From an uncultured Odoribacter sp. (GTDB taxonomy: Bacteria > Bacteroidota > Bacteroidia > Bacteroidales > Marinifilaceae), in assembly GCA_910589025.1 (NCBI GenBank), contig CAJURM010000002.1, positions 1 to 64,000 of the forward strand: a stretch of DNA of 64,000 nucleotides, read 5' to 3'. Under the pieces are notes generated by a model. That model was not told the origin of the DNA and did no database searches. It saw only the letters and a list, made by a program, of their open reading frames with translations. Numbering within the stretch: position 1 is the first letter of the stretch; every line of letters starts with the position of its first letter. The position numbers and the translations under genes are program-made. Of the stretch, positions 7,947-16,774 are shown one piece after another.

Positions 7947-8277
7947 GGTTTCCCTCCTTTTCTTCCAAAGGAATAACGCTTACTGCTCCGATACAATCCT
8001 TGCAGCATGTCAGCAATAACGACATCCGGTCAAGAATACTGATGTCTGTATTCCGCAATGCAACATCCAACAACCATCCTTCAGGAATCAAACCGTCGAA
8101 AAATGGGAACAACACAGGACTTGTATATGCATCTGCCTGTAAAGGCAATGTCAGGCTGACAGCCTTTGCCGTTTCCGAAGAGAGATATTCTGACAAATAG
8201 CGGAACTCATATCCGACATCGTTCTCCGTTAGAATACCTGCCAATTGGTCTTTGTAAAATATATGGGCTTGTCTCAT
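7939..8277 (-). CDS. HipS-like protein (HipA N-terminal subdomain 1 as a separate protein)
   Basis: The 112 residues match the N-terminal domain of HipA (pattern FxYxxxYL...ava.LPL...: FRYLSEYLSS, LTLPLQADAY, LFPFFDGLIPEGWLL). In full HipA this domain is fused to the kinase. In HipBST of enteropathogenic E. coli the separate HipS acts as the antitoxin to the HipT kinase, and the same role is inferred here. The gene overlaps the kinase gene by 8 bp and follows the HTH gene by 87 bp. The break is unlikely to be a sequencing frameshift, because the kinase ORF starts with its own conserved Cys-rich N-terminus. Confidence 0.85.
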   Translation of the reverse strand: MRQAHIFYKDQLAGILTENDVGYEFRYLSEYLSSETAKAVSLTLPLQADAYTSPVLFPFFDGLIPEGWLLDVALRNTDISILDRMSLLLTCCKDCIGAVSVIPLEEKEGNHV

Positions 8278-8364
8278 CGATTATCAGGTTTAAATTTCAC
8301 TTCATTCATTTACAATCACTCTCACCTCGGCATAGTCAAAACAAGTTTTGCCTATGCTCTCGAC

Positions 8365-8574
8365 TTAGCCGCTTATTTTAATAGTAGCAACCATTTCATA
8401 ATTGAAGAAATCAAGGAGCTGATTCACCTTATCAAGGCGCAGCGTTTCCTTTCCTTGTTCGAGGTCTCGCACAAAGCGCAATCCTACTCCAGACTTCAAC
8501 GAAAGCTCCTCTTGCGTCATATTATATTGCTTTCGCAGCATCTTGACCGTAGTAGAAAGATTGTTCATAAGCAT
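8365..8574 (-). CDS. HipB-like XRE antitoxin/repressor
   Basis: This is a 69-residue HTH protein (TVKMLRKQYNMTQEELSLKSGVGLRFVRDLEQGK, then a short C-terminal strand VATIKISG), typical of HipB/y4mF-type repressors encoded first in hip operons. The start could be the ATG at 8574 or the one at 8568 (MNNL); both keep the whole HTH. Upstream, at 8664-8766, are three similar palindromes spaced 40-41 bp apart, the innermost overlapping the -7 promoter box. This is good evidence for autorepression by HipB dimers, as in E. coli, where HipB binds TATCC-N8-GGATA sites. HipS-like and HipT-like genes follow in the same direction. Confidence 0.87.
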   Translation of the reverse strand: MLMNNLSTTVKMLRKQYNMTQEELSLKSGVGLRFVRDLEQGKETLRLDKVNQLLDFFNYEMVATIKISG

Positions 8575-8663
8575 TCAATGTTTAAAATCCAAGATTTTAC
8601 AATGAAAGCTGCACCTCGAAATAAATCAAACAAATTTGATTCTTCACTCGGTTTGCACTTCAT

Positions 8664-8685
8664 TTATACCTTTTCGGGTGCAAAG
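8664..8685. promoter_or_regulatory. Candidate HipB operator O1 (degenerate)
   Basis: TTTATACC-N6-GGTGCAAA: the left arm matches the other two sites at 7 of 8 positions, the right arm keeps GGT. It overlaps the hipB -7 box at 8682-8689, which would explain repression. Its centre is 40 bp from the next site. Confidence 0.45.
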
Positions 8686-8689
8686 TTAA
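8682..8689 (-). promoter_or_regulatory. -7 element of the hipBST-like promoter
   Basis: The minus strand reads TAACTTTG (consensus TAnnTTTG), about 110 bp upstream of the hipB-like start, giving a leader of about 100 nt. It overlaps candidate operator O1. Confidence 0.5.
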
Positions 8690-8703
8690 TATAAATATCT
8701 GAT

Positions 8704-8725
8704 ATTATACCACATGAGGTATAAT
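8704..8725. promoter_or_regulatory. Candidate HipB operator O2 (perfect palindrome)
   Basis: ATTATACC-N6-GGTATAAT, perfect 8-bp arms. The core TATACC-N6-GGTATA has the same 18-bp span as the E. coli HipB site TATCC-N8-GGATA. Confidence 0.62.
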
Positions 8726-8744
8726 TTATTACATTATCAGCAAT

Positions 8745-8766
8745 ATTATATTAGATAAGGTATAAT
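8745..8766. promoter_or_regulatory. Candidate HipB operator O3
   Basis: ATTATATT-N6-GGTATAAT, 6 of 8 arm positions paired; the right arm is identical to O2. Its centre is 41 bp from that of O2, about four helical turns, so bound dimers would lie on one DNA face. Confidence 0.57.
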
Positions 8767-8769
8767 ACA

Positions 8770-9212
8770 ATAAGATTCAGCACCACATAGACTAAAATAC
8801 ACAAGCACTGTTTTACACTTTTTCAAGCGAATAATTTAGTTTCATTACATTTTTTCCAACGAATCAATCATCACAAATAATCAGAGCAAAAAAATTCCAC
8901 CGTAAACCGTAGAAGTTCCAAGAAAAACACTACCTTTGTATTCAACAAGCATTCTGTAACATACCTGCGGAAACGCCCTATCACTCAATACCTTGTATCT
9001 GATAGCGGACATTCCATAAAAGGGCTGAAAAGAGGCGGTACTACACGCATATGCAAAGCCATGAAATACAACGGTTTGCATTTGTCCCCACATTCTGTGT
9101 ATTTGTCAAAACAAAGGTTGTACCGATTAAAATGAATGGTCACTGATAATCAGCGATGTAAATATGCTGCATCGGCAAATAAATACGCTACATATATAGC
9201 AGATTACGCTTA
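8770..9212. other. Non-coding stretch between the hip module and the GH31 gene
   Basis: I see no convincing gene in about 440 bp. A 70-codon minus-strand reading frame at 8881-9093 has no recognisable domain. There is a plus-strand -7-like box TACCTTTG at 8931-8938 with no ORF after it, which could mark a small RNA or a decayed gene. An imperfect direct repeat (AAATATGCTGCAT near 9157 and AAATACGCTACAT near 9180) is also present. This is the boundary between the AT-rich island and the metabolic genes. Confidence 0.4.
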
Positions 9213-9251
9213 AAAAAAACGCTACCAGAAATTTTCTGGTAGCGTTTTTTA
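9213..9251 (-). terminator. Intrinsic terminator after the GH31 gene
   Basis: The stem CGCTACCAGAA/TTCTGGTAGCG is extended by A and T runs on both sides, and it ends 14 bp past the GH31 stop. A U tract would follow in both orientations, so it may be bidirectional. Confidence 0.85.
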
Positions 9252-9264
9252 TTAGATTGAAAAA

Positions 9265-12200
9265 TTAGAATTTATGAGTATTTAAGTGTTTGTCGACAAG
9301 GAGGCCATCTTGGAGTTTTAGGTCAAACTTCAAGTTGTTTCTGGCCTTGAATTTCAAGATGAACAGCTCCTCATTGCCTTCAAGCGTCTTTTTTTCTCCG
9401 ATGTTTACAAAAGTCGGGTATAAAGCCTTCGTGCCATTGGTGTGTAGACGGTCATTCGTCAGGTTCTCCATGGCATTCATGTGCAAAGGTTCTACGCCGA
9501 TAAATTCGTAATCCTGCTGGTTATAGGGTAGGGAAAAGCTGAGTGCATTGACTGAGCGGAGCTTATTGCCTTTTACCCGTACCTCAATAATTTCGTTGCG
9601 GCTATAGTTTTGTTTTGGAGTGGAAAGTTGAAGCGTTCCTTCTACCCGTGGCGCTTTTTCTTTCTTCACACCGCCACGGAGTTGGGTGGCTACGACTGAA
9701 ATATCATAGGCATCGATCAGTCCGTTTCTGTTCACATCGCCATTACTTACATATCCTTCAAAGTCCGCGTCTCCTTGTCTCAGTCCCGTGTAGTTCATGT
9801 AGGATGTGAAGTCGTTCATATCAATCAAACGGTCATTGTTGATATCTCCCGGACGGTAGCTTTCTGTTCCAGGCACTTTAAATACATATAGCTCCCTACC
9901 GGAACCGTAGTTTCCTACGCCTTTCGTCACGTTTATTTTTACATAACGGGCTATTGGCTGACCGGGGAAATCGAATACTTTTACTTCTCCGTTTCTTTCC
10001 CATTCAAAACTGCCTGCTTCGGTCCAGTTCTCTTTGTCCATACTGTAATAAACGCTACCTTTCAGTATCACTCCATTACCGCCATCGGTGCGGGGCAGGT
10101 AGTGGAATTTATCCAATTGATTTATGGTGCGTAAATCCATCACCAAATCAAATGGGATCGCGTTTGCGCCCCATTGGGTATGCCACATACTGCTTTCGTC
10201 ATAGTCGAACAAATTGGCAACTTCTTGTCCTCCTTGATCCGCTGCTGTTATTTCAGCTAGGATTTCCGGAAGGGCAAACTCCAATGGATTCGCTTTCGTT
10301 GTGGCCTTAAACTCTGCCCAGTCAGAATGTCCGTCTTTATTTACTGCACGGATTTTAAAAGAATAAGGAGTCTCTGCTGTTAAATCCTCAAATAGTAACT
10401 CCGTATCCTTGATCGTGGTATACAACATGCCGTTAAATACAATTTCGTAGAAATCGGCATTGGCTACTTTCTCCCAGGTGGGGCGGAGGGTATAGGCTTG
10501 GGTATTTTCTTCGGTAATTAAAGCTTTCGGAGCGGTTAAGCTGCAGGAAGTTTGACGATACTTGTCTGCTGGGGCAAAACGGAAACCTTCTATTTTGAGG
10601 ATAACCGGATTGACTGTAATATCTGTAGCGGCTAATTTAACAAGCAGTTGCGGATTTTTAGTAATGGTCTGTTTCGCAAATGCGCTGCCTGCCGTAGCAA
10701 ATTTATTCAAATTGGGGGCACTGTCGTAGAAATAGACATTTTCTCCTTTTTCAAAAGCTTCTTTTGTCGCAGCTTCGGTTAATTTGACTTTAGTATCCCC
10801 GATTTTAGCCGTCAGTTTTTTGGGCTTTTCTGTTACATTTATTCTGAATTCCGTGGTTTTATTTTTAACAAACCCCTGAAAATCGCCTTGTGAAGGATGT
10901 ATGGTAAGGATGGCTGTATTCTTATCGTTCACTTGGGATTCGATGAGAGTTGTAGCTCCTTCTCCTTGGCGGTAGGCTTCTGAGACGCCGTCATCGTCAT
11001 ATTCTGTAAAGGTCGTATACCGATAAGGATAGACCTCATAAATTCGGGTGTTGTTATTGATTTCCGAAACATTATTATTCGGGTTCGTCATGGGAATAAT
11101 GGCTCCGTTTTTCACGAATACGGGCAATTTCCAGAGAGGACTTGCGAAATTATTGATAATGCAATTGCCTTCATACACCTCGCCTGTAAAGTAATCTACC
11201 CAGCTCCCTTCCGGTAGGTAGATTCCGTTGCGGATGTCATTCCCTTCCTCATCCGATTGGGTTTCCTGATAAATAGGAGCTACAATAAAATTGGGACCAT
11301 ACATAAATTGATACTGGGTCGCTTTTCCTAATGTATACGGATTCGGATATTCCAGGAACATGGCACGTATCATTGGCATTCCCTGTACAGATTCGTGGGC
11401 AATACTGTAAGCATAAGGCATCAGTTCCGATTTGAGTTTCAGATACCAGCGGTTGATTGACGTTGCAGGTTCGCCCAACGCATGGGGATACTTCTCGTTG
11501 GCACCCCAGCCGTCCATATTTAATTGCATGGGTGTAAATGTCTTCCATTGAAAATCCCGGATGTTGATAATCGATTTCTTTCCGCCGAAGATACCGTCCA
11601 TATCGGATGTTATATTGGGCTGTCCCGATAGGCCGGAACCAATATAAGTCGGGATGTGGAAACGGATGTATTCCCATACGCCTCCCGTCTGGTCGCCGGA
11701 CCATACTCCTGCATAGCGTTGTGTACCGGCCCATCCGTCGAGTGAGATGATAAACGGACGGCTGTTGTTGCCATAGTAGGGCATAATATGACCTACATCG
11801 GCGACACCGTTCAGACCGAAAGAATAGCCGGCACCTACCCAGGCCACGTCTGTTTTTAATACGCGTACCCCTGCGTCTCTGACTTCTTTTACAATATCAC
11901 GCTGCAACAATGCACTGATTTCTGGTTTCGGGTGCAGGTCAGACTGGGTCCATAGACCGATTTCCACGCCGTTTTCTCGGGCATAGTCCCCTAATTCTTT
12001 CAGATTTAATATATTGCTGTCCAAAGTCCCTGTTTGTCCGTATCCGGCACCGTAACCGTCGTTGGGTAGCAACCAGCCCAATGGCATATCGTGATTTTTA
12101 TAGCGGTCGATTACAGCACGGGCAGAGAATTGATAATTGTCTTTTTCTCCGTTCAGGGATTCTTTTATGCCGCCGTTATCCTTTTGGCTTTCTTTGTATC

Positions 12201-13131
12201 GTTTCCCGTCTTCAAAAAGGATGCCTTTCTCATCTTCTTTCCAGTAATCCCGGTTATAGGCATTCAGATGGCCTTGGTAGAAGCCGAATTTAGGCAACAA
12301 CACGGGATGCCCGGTGAGTTGGTAAAAATCATTTAGCAGGGCAACGGCATCGGGACTGACCATAAAGAAAACATCCAGATAATCTGTGTCGTGGGAAAGC
12401 CGTACCACTCCTTTTTCTTTAGCACCGAAATCGTATTTTCCCTTTTTGAATGTATACCACATCATGCCGTAACCGTTCGTTGACCAATAGAATGGAGTAG
12501 GGGATGCTACTCCGCCGTCAGTCCAGCTATTTTGGTTTTCGATGGAGATAGCTTTCCCTTTGTGGGAGAATCTTCCGTTTTGAACCCCTCCGCCATAGAA
12601 ATATTCCTGCGGATTCTCTTTCAATGTCAGTGTCACCTTTTTCTTTTCAAACAAAAGAGGTTCGCTCTCTTCAAACACGACAGAGTTGTCGGTGGCATTC
12701 ATCACCTTGAATAAAGAAGTTGCTTTGTCAAATTGAATTTTTATCCGTGGCGTTGTGATGCGGATTACTCCTTTTTCGTCTGTGACATCCAGGCTTGCCA
12801 GAGGTTTTCTGGGATTTTCCACCAGAATCCTAGCCTCCGGTTCGGCTTGCGGGTCGCGGAGGATGCCACCGTTTTTATCCTGAAACAATCTGAAGATATT
12901 CTCTCCATAAAAATCGAGCGTCATTCGTTGATTGTCGGAAAATACGATTTCAATTGTGTTGGGATTGATTTTCTGTGCTTTGGTAATAGAGGGAGTTGGT
13001 TGTACAGAGGCTGTCTGCTCCCCGCTATCTGGATTGGTTTGTGATGAAAAGCAAGGAATCATCAGAAACAAAGCAGCTCCCAGCAAAGCCGCTTTTTTAA
13101 GCGTACGATTACCCATTGAGTTGTTTGTCAT
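9265..13131 (-). CDS. GH31 glycosidase, probable alpha-N-acetylgalactosaminidase (subfamily 18-like), with FN3, CBM32-like, dockerin and cohesin-like modules
   Basis: This 1288-residue secreted enzyme has a Sec signal (KKAALLGAALFLMIP). The GH31 barrel has nucleophile D428 in LKTDVAWVG and acid/base D480 in WSGDQTGG. The flanking residues (WTQSDLHP, NGVADVGHIMPYYG) resemble the GH31 group shown to release alpha-GalNAc rather than glucose; this substrate call is from memory of the family and is less sure than GH31 itself. After the catalytic part come FN3 (about 875-945), an F5/8 type C/CBM32-like domain (955-1085), a type I dockerin with two Ca-binding repeats (DINNDRLIDMNDF and DVNRNGLIDAYD, 1092-1150) and a cohesin-like beta domain (1160-1288). 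Start choice: ATG at 13131; MGNRT at 13116 is an alternative. It is monocistronic with its own promoter and terminator, and likely acts on mucin-type glycans. Confidence 0.85.
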   Translation of the reverse strand: MTNNSMGNRTLKKAALLGAALFLMIPCFSSQTNPDSGEQTASVQPTPSITKAQKINPNTIEIVFSDNQRMTLDFYGENIFRLFQDKNGGILRDPQAEPEARILVENPRKPLASLDVTDEKGVIRITTPRIKIQFDKATSLFKVMNATDNSVVFEESEPLLFEKKKVTLTLKENPQEYFYGGGVQNGRFSHKGKAISIENQNSWTDGGVASPTPFYWSTNGYGMMWYTFKKGKYDFGAKEKGVVRLSHDTDYLDVFFMVSPDAVALLNDFYQLTGHPVLLPKFGFYQGHLNAYNRDYWKEDEKGILFEDGKRYKESQKDNGGIKESLNGEKDNYQFSARAVIDRYKNHDMPLGWLLPNDGYGAGYGQTGTLDSNILNLKELGDYARENGVEIGLWTQSDLHPKPEISALLQRDIVKEVRDAGVRVLKTDVAWVGAGYSFGLNGVADVGHIMPYYGNNSRPFIISLDGWAGTQRYAGVWSGDQTGGVWEYIRFHIPTYIGSGLSGQPNITSDMDGIFGGKKSIINIRDFQWKTFTPMQLNMDGWGANEKYPHALGEPATSINRWYLKLKSELMPYAYSIAHESVQGMPMIRAMFLEYPNPYTLGKATQYQFMYGPNFIVAPIYQETQSDEEGNDIRNGIYLPEGSWVDYFTGEVYEGNCIINNFASPLWKLPVFVKNGAIIPMTNPNNNVSEINNNTRIYEVYPYRYTTFTEYDDDGVSEAYRQGEGATTLIESQVNDKNTAILTIHPSQGDFQGFVKNKTTEFRINVTEKPKKLTAKIGDTKVKLTEAATKEAFEKGENVYFYDSAPNLNKFATAGSAFAKQTITKNPQLLVKLAATDITVNPVILKIEGFRFAPADKYRQTSCSLTAPKALITEENTQAYTLRPTWEKVANADFYEIVFNGMLYTTIKDTELLFEDLTAETPYSFKIRAVNKDGHSDWAEFKATTKANPLEFALPEILAEITAADQGGQEVANLFDYDESSMWHTQWGANAIPFDLVMDLRTINQLDKFHYLPRTDGGNGVILKGSVYYSMDKENWTEAGSFEWERNGEVKVFDFPGQPIARYVKINVTKGVGNYGSGRELYVFKVPGTESYRPGDINNDRLIDMNDFTSYMNYTGLRQGDADFEGYVSNGDVNRNGLIDAYDISVVATQLRGGVKKEKAPRVEGTLQLSTPKQNYSRNEIIEVRVKGNKLRSVNALSFSLPYNQQDYEFIGVEPLHMNAMENLTNDRLHTNGTKALYPTFVNIGEKKTLEGNEELFILKFKARNNLKFDLKLQDGLLVDKHLNTHKF

Positions 13132-13194
13132 TTTACAATAAATTTAATTAATATGAATGAAATTATTTTTGCTTCTGACTCGGTATGACGTGTA

Positions 13195-13202
13195 CAAATG
13201 TA
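13195..13202 (-). promoter_or_regulatory. -7 element for the GH31 gene
   Basis: The minus strand reads TACATTTG, fitting TAnnTTTG, 63 bp before the GH31 start. No clear -33 box was seen. Confidence 0.5.
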
Positions 13203-13441
13203 TCAATAATTAATTGAAATTTCGTTTCTTTATGTGATAATAATTCCCTTGTCCTTCCTGTGGAAAATCCCTCGCTGCAAATTTTGTTAAAAAATAAAAT
13301 GAAATGCCGATAAACCTTTTCAGTCCGGATTTGTCAATGTGATATTGAATCAGAAATCATGTTCAGGTGAGGGGGCATTAGTGAGGAACGGGATAAAACA
13401 TTTAAGAATCAGAATAGGTATAAAGTATAGACAGAAAGGGT
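13203..13441. other. Divergent intergenic region between GH31 and a TonB-dependent protein
   Basis: Together with 13132-13202 this forms a 310-bp spacer. I found no gene, repeat or exact plus-strand TAnnTTTG box for the gene at 13442; the sequence just before its ATG (AATAGGTATAAAGTATAGAC) is AT-rich only. Confidence 0.4.
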
Positions 13442-15922
13442 ATGAAAGTTTTTTTTATCAGTATTTTATGGGCAATCCTGCTATTGCCGGGTGAGTTATG
13501 GGCCAATATTAATGGAGTTGTTAAAGGAAAAGTTTCGGATGCCAAAACGGGTAAAGTGATGGAATTTGTGAACGTCGGTGTGCGGAAATCCGGTTCGCCA
13601 ACTCCTTTGACGGGTACGGTTACGGATCAGACCGGACGCTTTCAGATTGATAATTTGGCCAAAGGCAGTTACGTTTTGGTAGTGTCTTTTATCGGATATA
13701 CCTCCCTTGAAAGAGAGTTTGCCATTACGGACCAGAAAAAAGAAGTGAACTTTCCGGCTTTGTCCTTGAAAGAGGATAGCCAGATGCTGGGAGAGGTAAA
13801 GGTGACGGGGCAGCGCTCCCAGATGAAATTTGAGATTGATAAAAAAGTTTTCAATGTAGACCAGAACATTTCTTCTACCGGAGGTTCTGCCAGTGACGTT
13901 TTGAGCAACATCCCTTCCGTAGAAGTCGACAACGATGGGGAAGTCTCCTTGCGGGGAAGTTCCAGTGTAACGGTATGGATTAACGGGAAGGCTTCCGGGC
14001 TGTCCGCTGACAACCGGGCGCAAATATTGGAGCAACTGCCGGCTGAGAGCATTGAAAAAATAGAAGTAATTACCAACCCTTCGGCAAAATACAGTCCCGA
14101 AGGTACCTCCGGAATCATCAATATCGTATTGAAACAGAACCGGAAAGCCGGATATTATGGCAGTTTGCAGGCAGGAGTGGACACCCGGGGCGGATGGAAT
14201 GCAAGCGGAAACATCAATTACAATACCGGGAAGGTGGATGCTTATGCCAGTTTAGGATACCGGAGAAGGGTATCGGACGGCGGAGGTATATCTAAAAGAA
14301 ACAATCTGAATGAACAAGGGGAAGCAATTTCTTACCTGAATCAGCATTCTGACAACAATGGACATGGAGGACCGCTGTTTGTGCGTGCGGGATTGACCTA
14401 CCACATGACAAAAAAAGACCATTTTTCTTTGGGGGCTTTCGGTATGTTTGGGGGGCACTATCAGAAAAATAAGATATTCTATGAAAGCAACGTACCGGAG
14501 TCATTTATCGAAAGTCGCCGTATTTCAGAGTCTGACAACGACATGAAGGGCGGAAACATCGAATTGGGATACAAGCATGATTTCAGTGAGAAGAGCAATC
14601 TGGATCTCTCTGTATCCTGGAATAAATGGAATATGGACGGCACGAGTACGTATGACCAATACTCCTTATTTGCGGACAGTGTGGAATCTTTTTCCTACCA
14701 GTATCAGAAAAGTGATGTCCGTTCGCACGATTGGGAAGTGCAGGCGGATTATGTCAATGAATTTACCAAAACGAGCAAATTGGAAGCTGGATACAAAGGA
14801 ACCTTTTCGCGCCAGAACAGTCCGGTGGAAACCTCTTCCGGAGTGACGGCAGAAGACGCCCAACCTGATCCATTGTTATACAACCGTTTCCTATACGACC
14901 AGGATATACATGCGGCTTATGCCACCTATTCCGGACGGATTGAAAAATTCGGCTTTCAATTGGGAGTACGCGGAGAATATTCGCGGGTAAATACTAAATC
15001 GCTCGGATACGGACAACAGGAAAAAGACGAACCCTGGTATAAAGACGATTATTTCAGCTTTTTTCCCAGTGCATTCCTTTCCTACGAATTGCCTGCGGGG
15101 CATGAGATTCAGTTGAATTATACGCGCCGCATTTCCCGTCCGTGGGGGCGGCAGCTCAATCCTTTTCTGAACATAACGGATTCAACGAATATTTCTTTCG
15201 GTAATCCTTATCTTACTCCTCAGTATTCCAACTCACTGGAGTTGAATTATATTAAAAACTGGGACAATCATACCCTGTCGGTATCGTTGTATTACCGGAA
15301 TACGGATGATGTCATTCAGCGCATCAGTTACATCGAAGACCAAGTGATGAAAAGTACTTTTGAAAACGTAGCTAAAACCCAGTCAGCAGGAGCGGAATTG
15401 GTTGCAAAAAACAATTTTGCCCGGATATTGGATTTGACAACAACGGTTAATCTGTATTACAGTAAACTGGATGGTTTTTCTTATATGCCGGCAGGAGCGG
15501 AGAAGCCTGTGACCGGAAAAAGCAACGAAGACTTTTCATGGAATGCCCGCATGATTGCCAATGTGGCATTGCCAGCTTCTTTTTCTTTGCAATTGACGGG
15601 AAACTACAACTCCCGGCAGTTGATAGCCCAAGGACACCGGAATGCAAACTATTCCCTGGATGCCGGTTTACGTAAATCCTTTTTAGACAAGAAAATCAGT
15701 CTCAGTGTAAATGCAAGAGACCTCCTGAATTCCCGAAAATGGAAGACGGAGACCTCAGGGGCGGGATTTACGCAGTATGCGGAAAACTGGCGGACGGGAC
15801 GTACAGTCCGGTTTACGCTGACTTACAGCTTCGGTAACATGAAAATGGGACGTAAAGGCCAGCGGCCACAACCGTCACAACAGGAAAACAGCAGACTGAA
15901 TCAGATGGAAGAAGAGTTTTAA
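13442..15922 (+). CDS. TonB-dependent receptor-like outer membrane beta-barrel protein
   Basis: The 826 residues start with a signal peptide ending LPGELWA. Next is a CarboxypepD_reg-like beta-sandwich (GVVKGKVSDAKTGKVMEFVNV...SFIGYTSLERE), a plug domain (SNIPSVEVDNDGEVSLRGSSSVTVWINGK, then EKIEVITNPSAKYSPEGTSGIINIVLK) and a large barrel of the outer-membrane beta-barrel family 3 type. It is shorter than SusC proteins (about 1000) and has no SusD partner, so it is not a canonical glycan importer. A role in uptake of metal chelates, peptides or another small ligand is possible, but the substrate cannot be read from sequence. It is divergent from GH31 and followed after 51 bp by the resB-like gene, which has its own promoter box. 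Confidence 0.85.
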   Translation: MKVFFISILWAILLLPGELWANINGVVKGKVSDAKTGKVMEFVNVGVRKSGSPTPLTGTVTDQTGRFQIDNLAKGSYVLVVSFIGYTSLEREFAITDQKKEVNFPALSLKEDSQMLGEVKVTGQRSQMKFEIDKKVFNVDQNISSTGGSASDVLSNIPSVEVDNDGEVSLRGSSSVTVWINGKASGLSADNRAQILEQLPAESIEKIEVITNPSAKYSPEGTSGIINIVLKQNRKAGYYGSLQAGVDTRGGWNASGNINYNTGKVDAYASLGYRRRVSDGGGISKRNNLNEQGEAISYLNQHSDNNGHGGPLFVRAGLTYHMTKKDHFSLGAFGMFGGHYQKNKIFYESNVPESFIESRRISESDNDMKGGNIELGYKHDFSEKSNLDLSVSWNKWNMDGTSTYDQYSLFADSVESFSYQYQKSDVRSHDWEVQADYVNEFTKTSKLEAGYKGTFSRQNSPVETSSGVTAEDAQPDPLLYNRFLYDQDIHAAYATYSGRIEKFGFQLGVRGEYSRVNTKSLGYGQQEKDEPWYKDDYFSFFPSAFLSYELPAGHEIQLNYTRRISRPWGRQLNPFLNITDSTNISFGNPYLTPQYSNSLELNYIKNWDNHTLSVSLYYRNTDDVIQRISYIEDQVMKSTFENVAKTQSAGAELVAKNNFARILDLTTTVNLYYSKLDGFSYMPAGAEKPVTGKSNEDFSWNARMIANVALPASFSLQLTGNYNSRQLIAQGHRNANYSLDAGLRKSFLDKKISLSVNARDLLNSRKWKTETSGAGFTQYAENWRTGRTVRFTLTYSFGNMKMGRKGQRPQPSQQENSRLNQMEEEF

Positions 15923-15946
15923 AGAGGATAAGTTATAAATATTTTA

Positions 15947-15954
15947 TAGCTTTG
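15947..15954 (+). promoter_or_regulatory. -7 element for resB-ccsA
   Basis: TAGCTTTG fits TAnnTTTG, 20 bp before the resB-like ATG at 15974; it lies in the short gap after the TonB-dependent protein gene. Confidence 0.45.
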
Positions 15955-15973
15955 AGGCCAATAAAAGGCTTCT

Positions 15974-16774
15974 ATGGCTGATTGGTTCTTTTGTGACGCA
16001 GGATTCGGGTTTGAATTTCCATATAATCTGTGGGGAGGAATCTTGCTTGTGGTCGGGTGTATTGTCTTCTCTCTGTTCGGAAATCGACGTTGGTTGAGGA
16101 GTATGACAGCTATCGGTTTTACCTTGGTGTGGATGGCTGTATTGGCCGTATTTCTGTTGGCAGAAGGAATTGGGGGCTGGAAATTATATCATACTTGGGG
16201 GGGGATCCTGCTCTGGCTTGTATTTCTGTTTCATTTGGGACTGGTCATCCTTCGGCGCCTCCGGAAATGGAATTTGCGGAATGCTTTATTCTTCCTGAAT
16301 CATACCGGGATATGGCTTGTTGTGGCAGCTACCTTCCTGGGGGCGCCGGATGTGAAAAGGGTAAAAATGCTTCTCCCTTTGGGGCAGGTTGAAAACAGGG
16401 CTCTCGATGAAAACGGATACATCCATTCTTTGTTTTTTCGTGTTTTATTACAGAAATTTCAGGTGGAGTATTTCGATGACGACCGGAGTGCGCCCAAAAA
16501 CTTCCGTGCGGAACTATTGTTACAAAGTCCGAACGAAACAAAGCGGGTAGAGTTGGACGTGAACAAACCTGTCAGGTTTGAAGGATATGCTTTTTATATA
16601 GAAGGATATGACCAGCAATTGGGAAGTGCTTCAGAGTATGTGACCTTGCAATTGGTTCGGGACCCGTGGGAGCATATTGTATATTGGGGTATTCTGATGA
16701 TGTTGGCGGGAAGTGTGGGGTTGATTATTTATGGACCGATAAGAAGAAAAAGGGATGAGCGTGACTTGGAATGA
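15974..16774 (+). CDS. ResB-like cytochrome c biogenesis protein
   Basis: System II cytochrome c maturation: ResB and ResC/CcsA carry heme across the membrane and attach it to CxxCH apocytochromes. The 266 residues show three or four N-terminal membrane helices (NLWGGILLVVGCIVFSLFG, AIGFTLVWMAVLAVFLL, WGGILLWLVFLFHLGLVIL, TGIWLVVAATFLG), a periplasmic ResB-like domain ending FEGYAFYIEGYDQQLGS, and a last helix (YWGILMMLAGSVGLIIYG). The FEGYAFYxxGYD segment fits the ResB signature. The downstream ccsA-like gene overlaps by 20 bp, fixing the operon. In many Bacteroidota the pair follows nrfHA nitrite reductase; no nrf genes are here. The heme-motif lipoprotein at 20257-21696 is a possible client in the same window. 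Confidence 0.85.
   Translation: MADWFFCDAGFGFEFPYNLWGGILLVVGCIVFSLFGNRRWLRSMTAIGFTLVWMAVLAVFLLAEGIGGWKLYHTWGGILLWLVFLFHLGLVILRRLRKWNLRNALFFLNHTGIWLVVAATFLGAPDVKRVKMLLPLGQVENRALDENGYIHSLFFRVLLQKFQVEYFDDDRSAPKNFRAELLLQSPNETKRVELDVNKPVRFEGYAFYIEGYDQQLGSASEYVTLQLVRDPWEHIVYWGILMMLAGSVGLIIYGPIRRKRDERDLE

Noticed and set aside
8881..9093. 70-codon minus-strand ORF
   Set aside because: No domain, unusual composition, and a plus-strand promoter-like box lies inside it; no support for translation.
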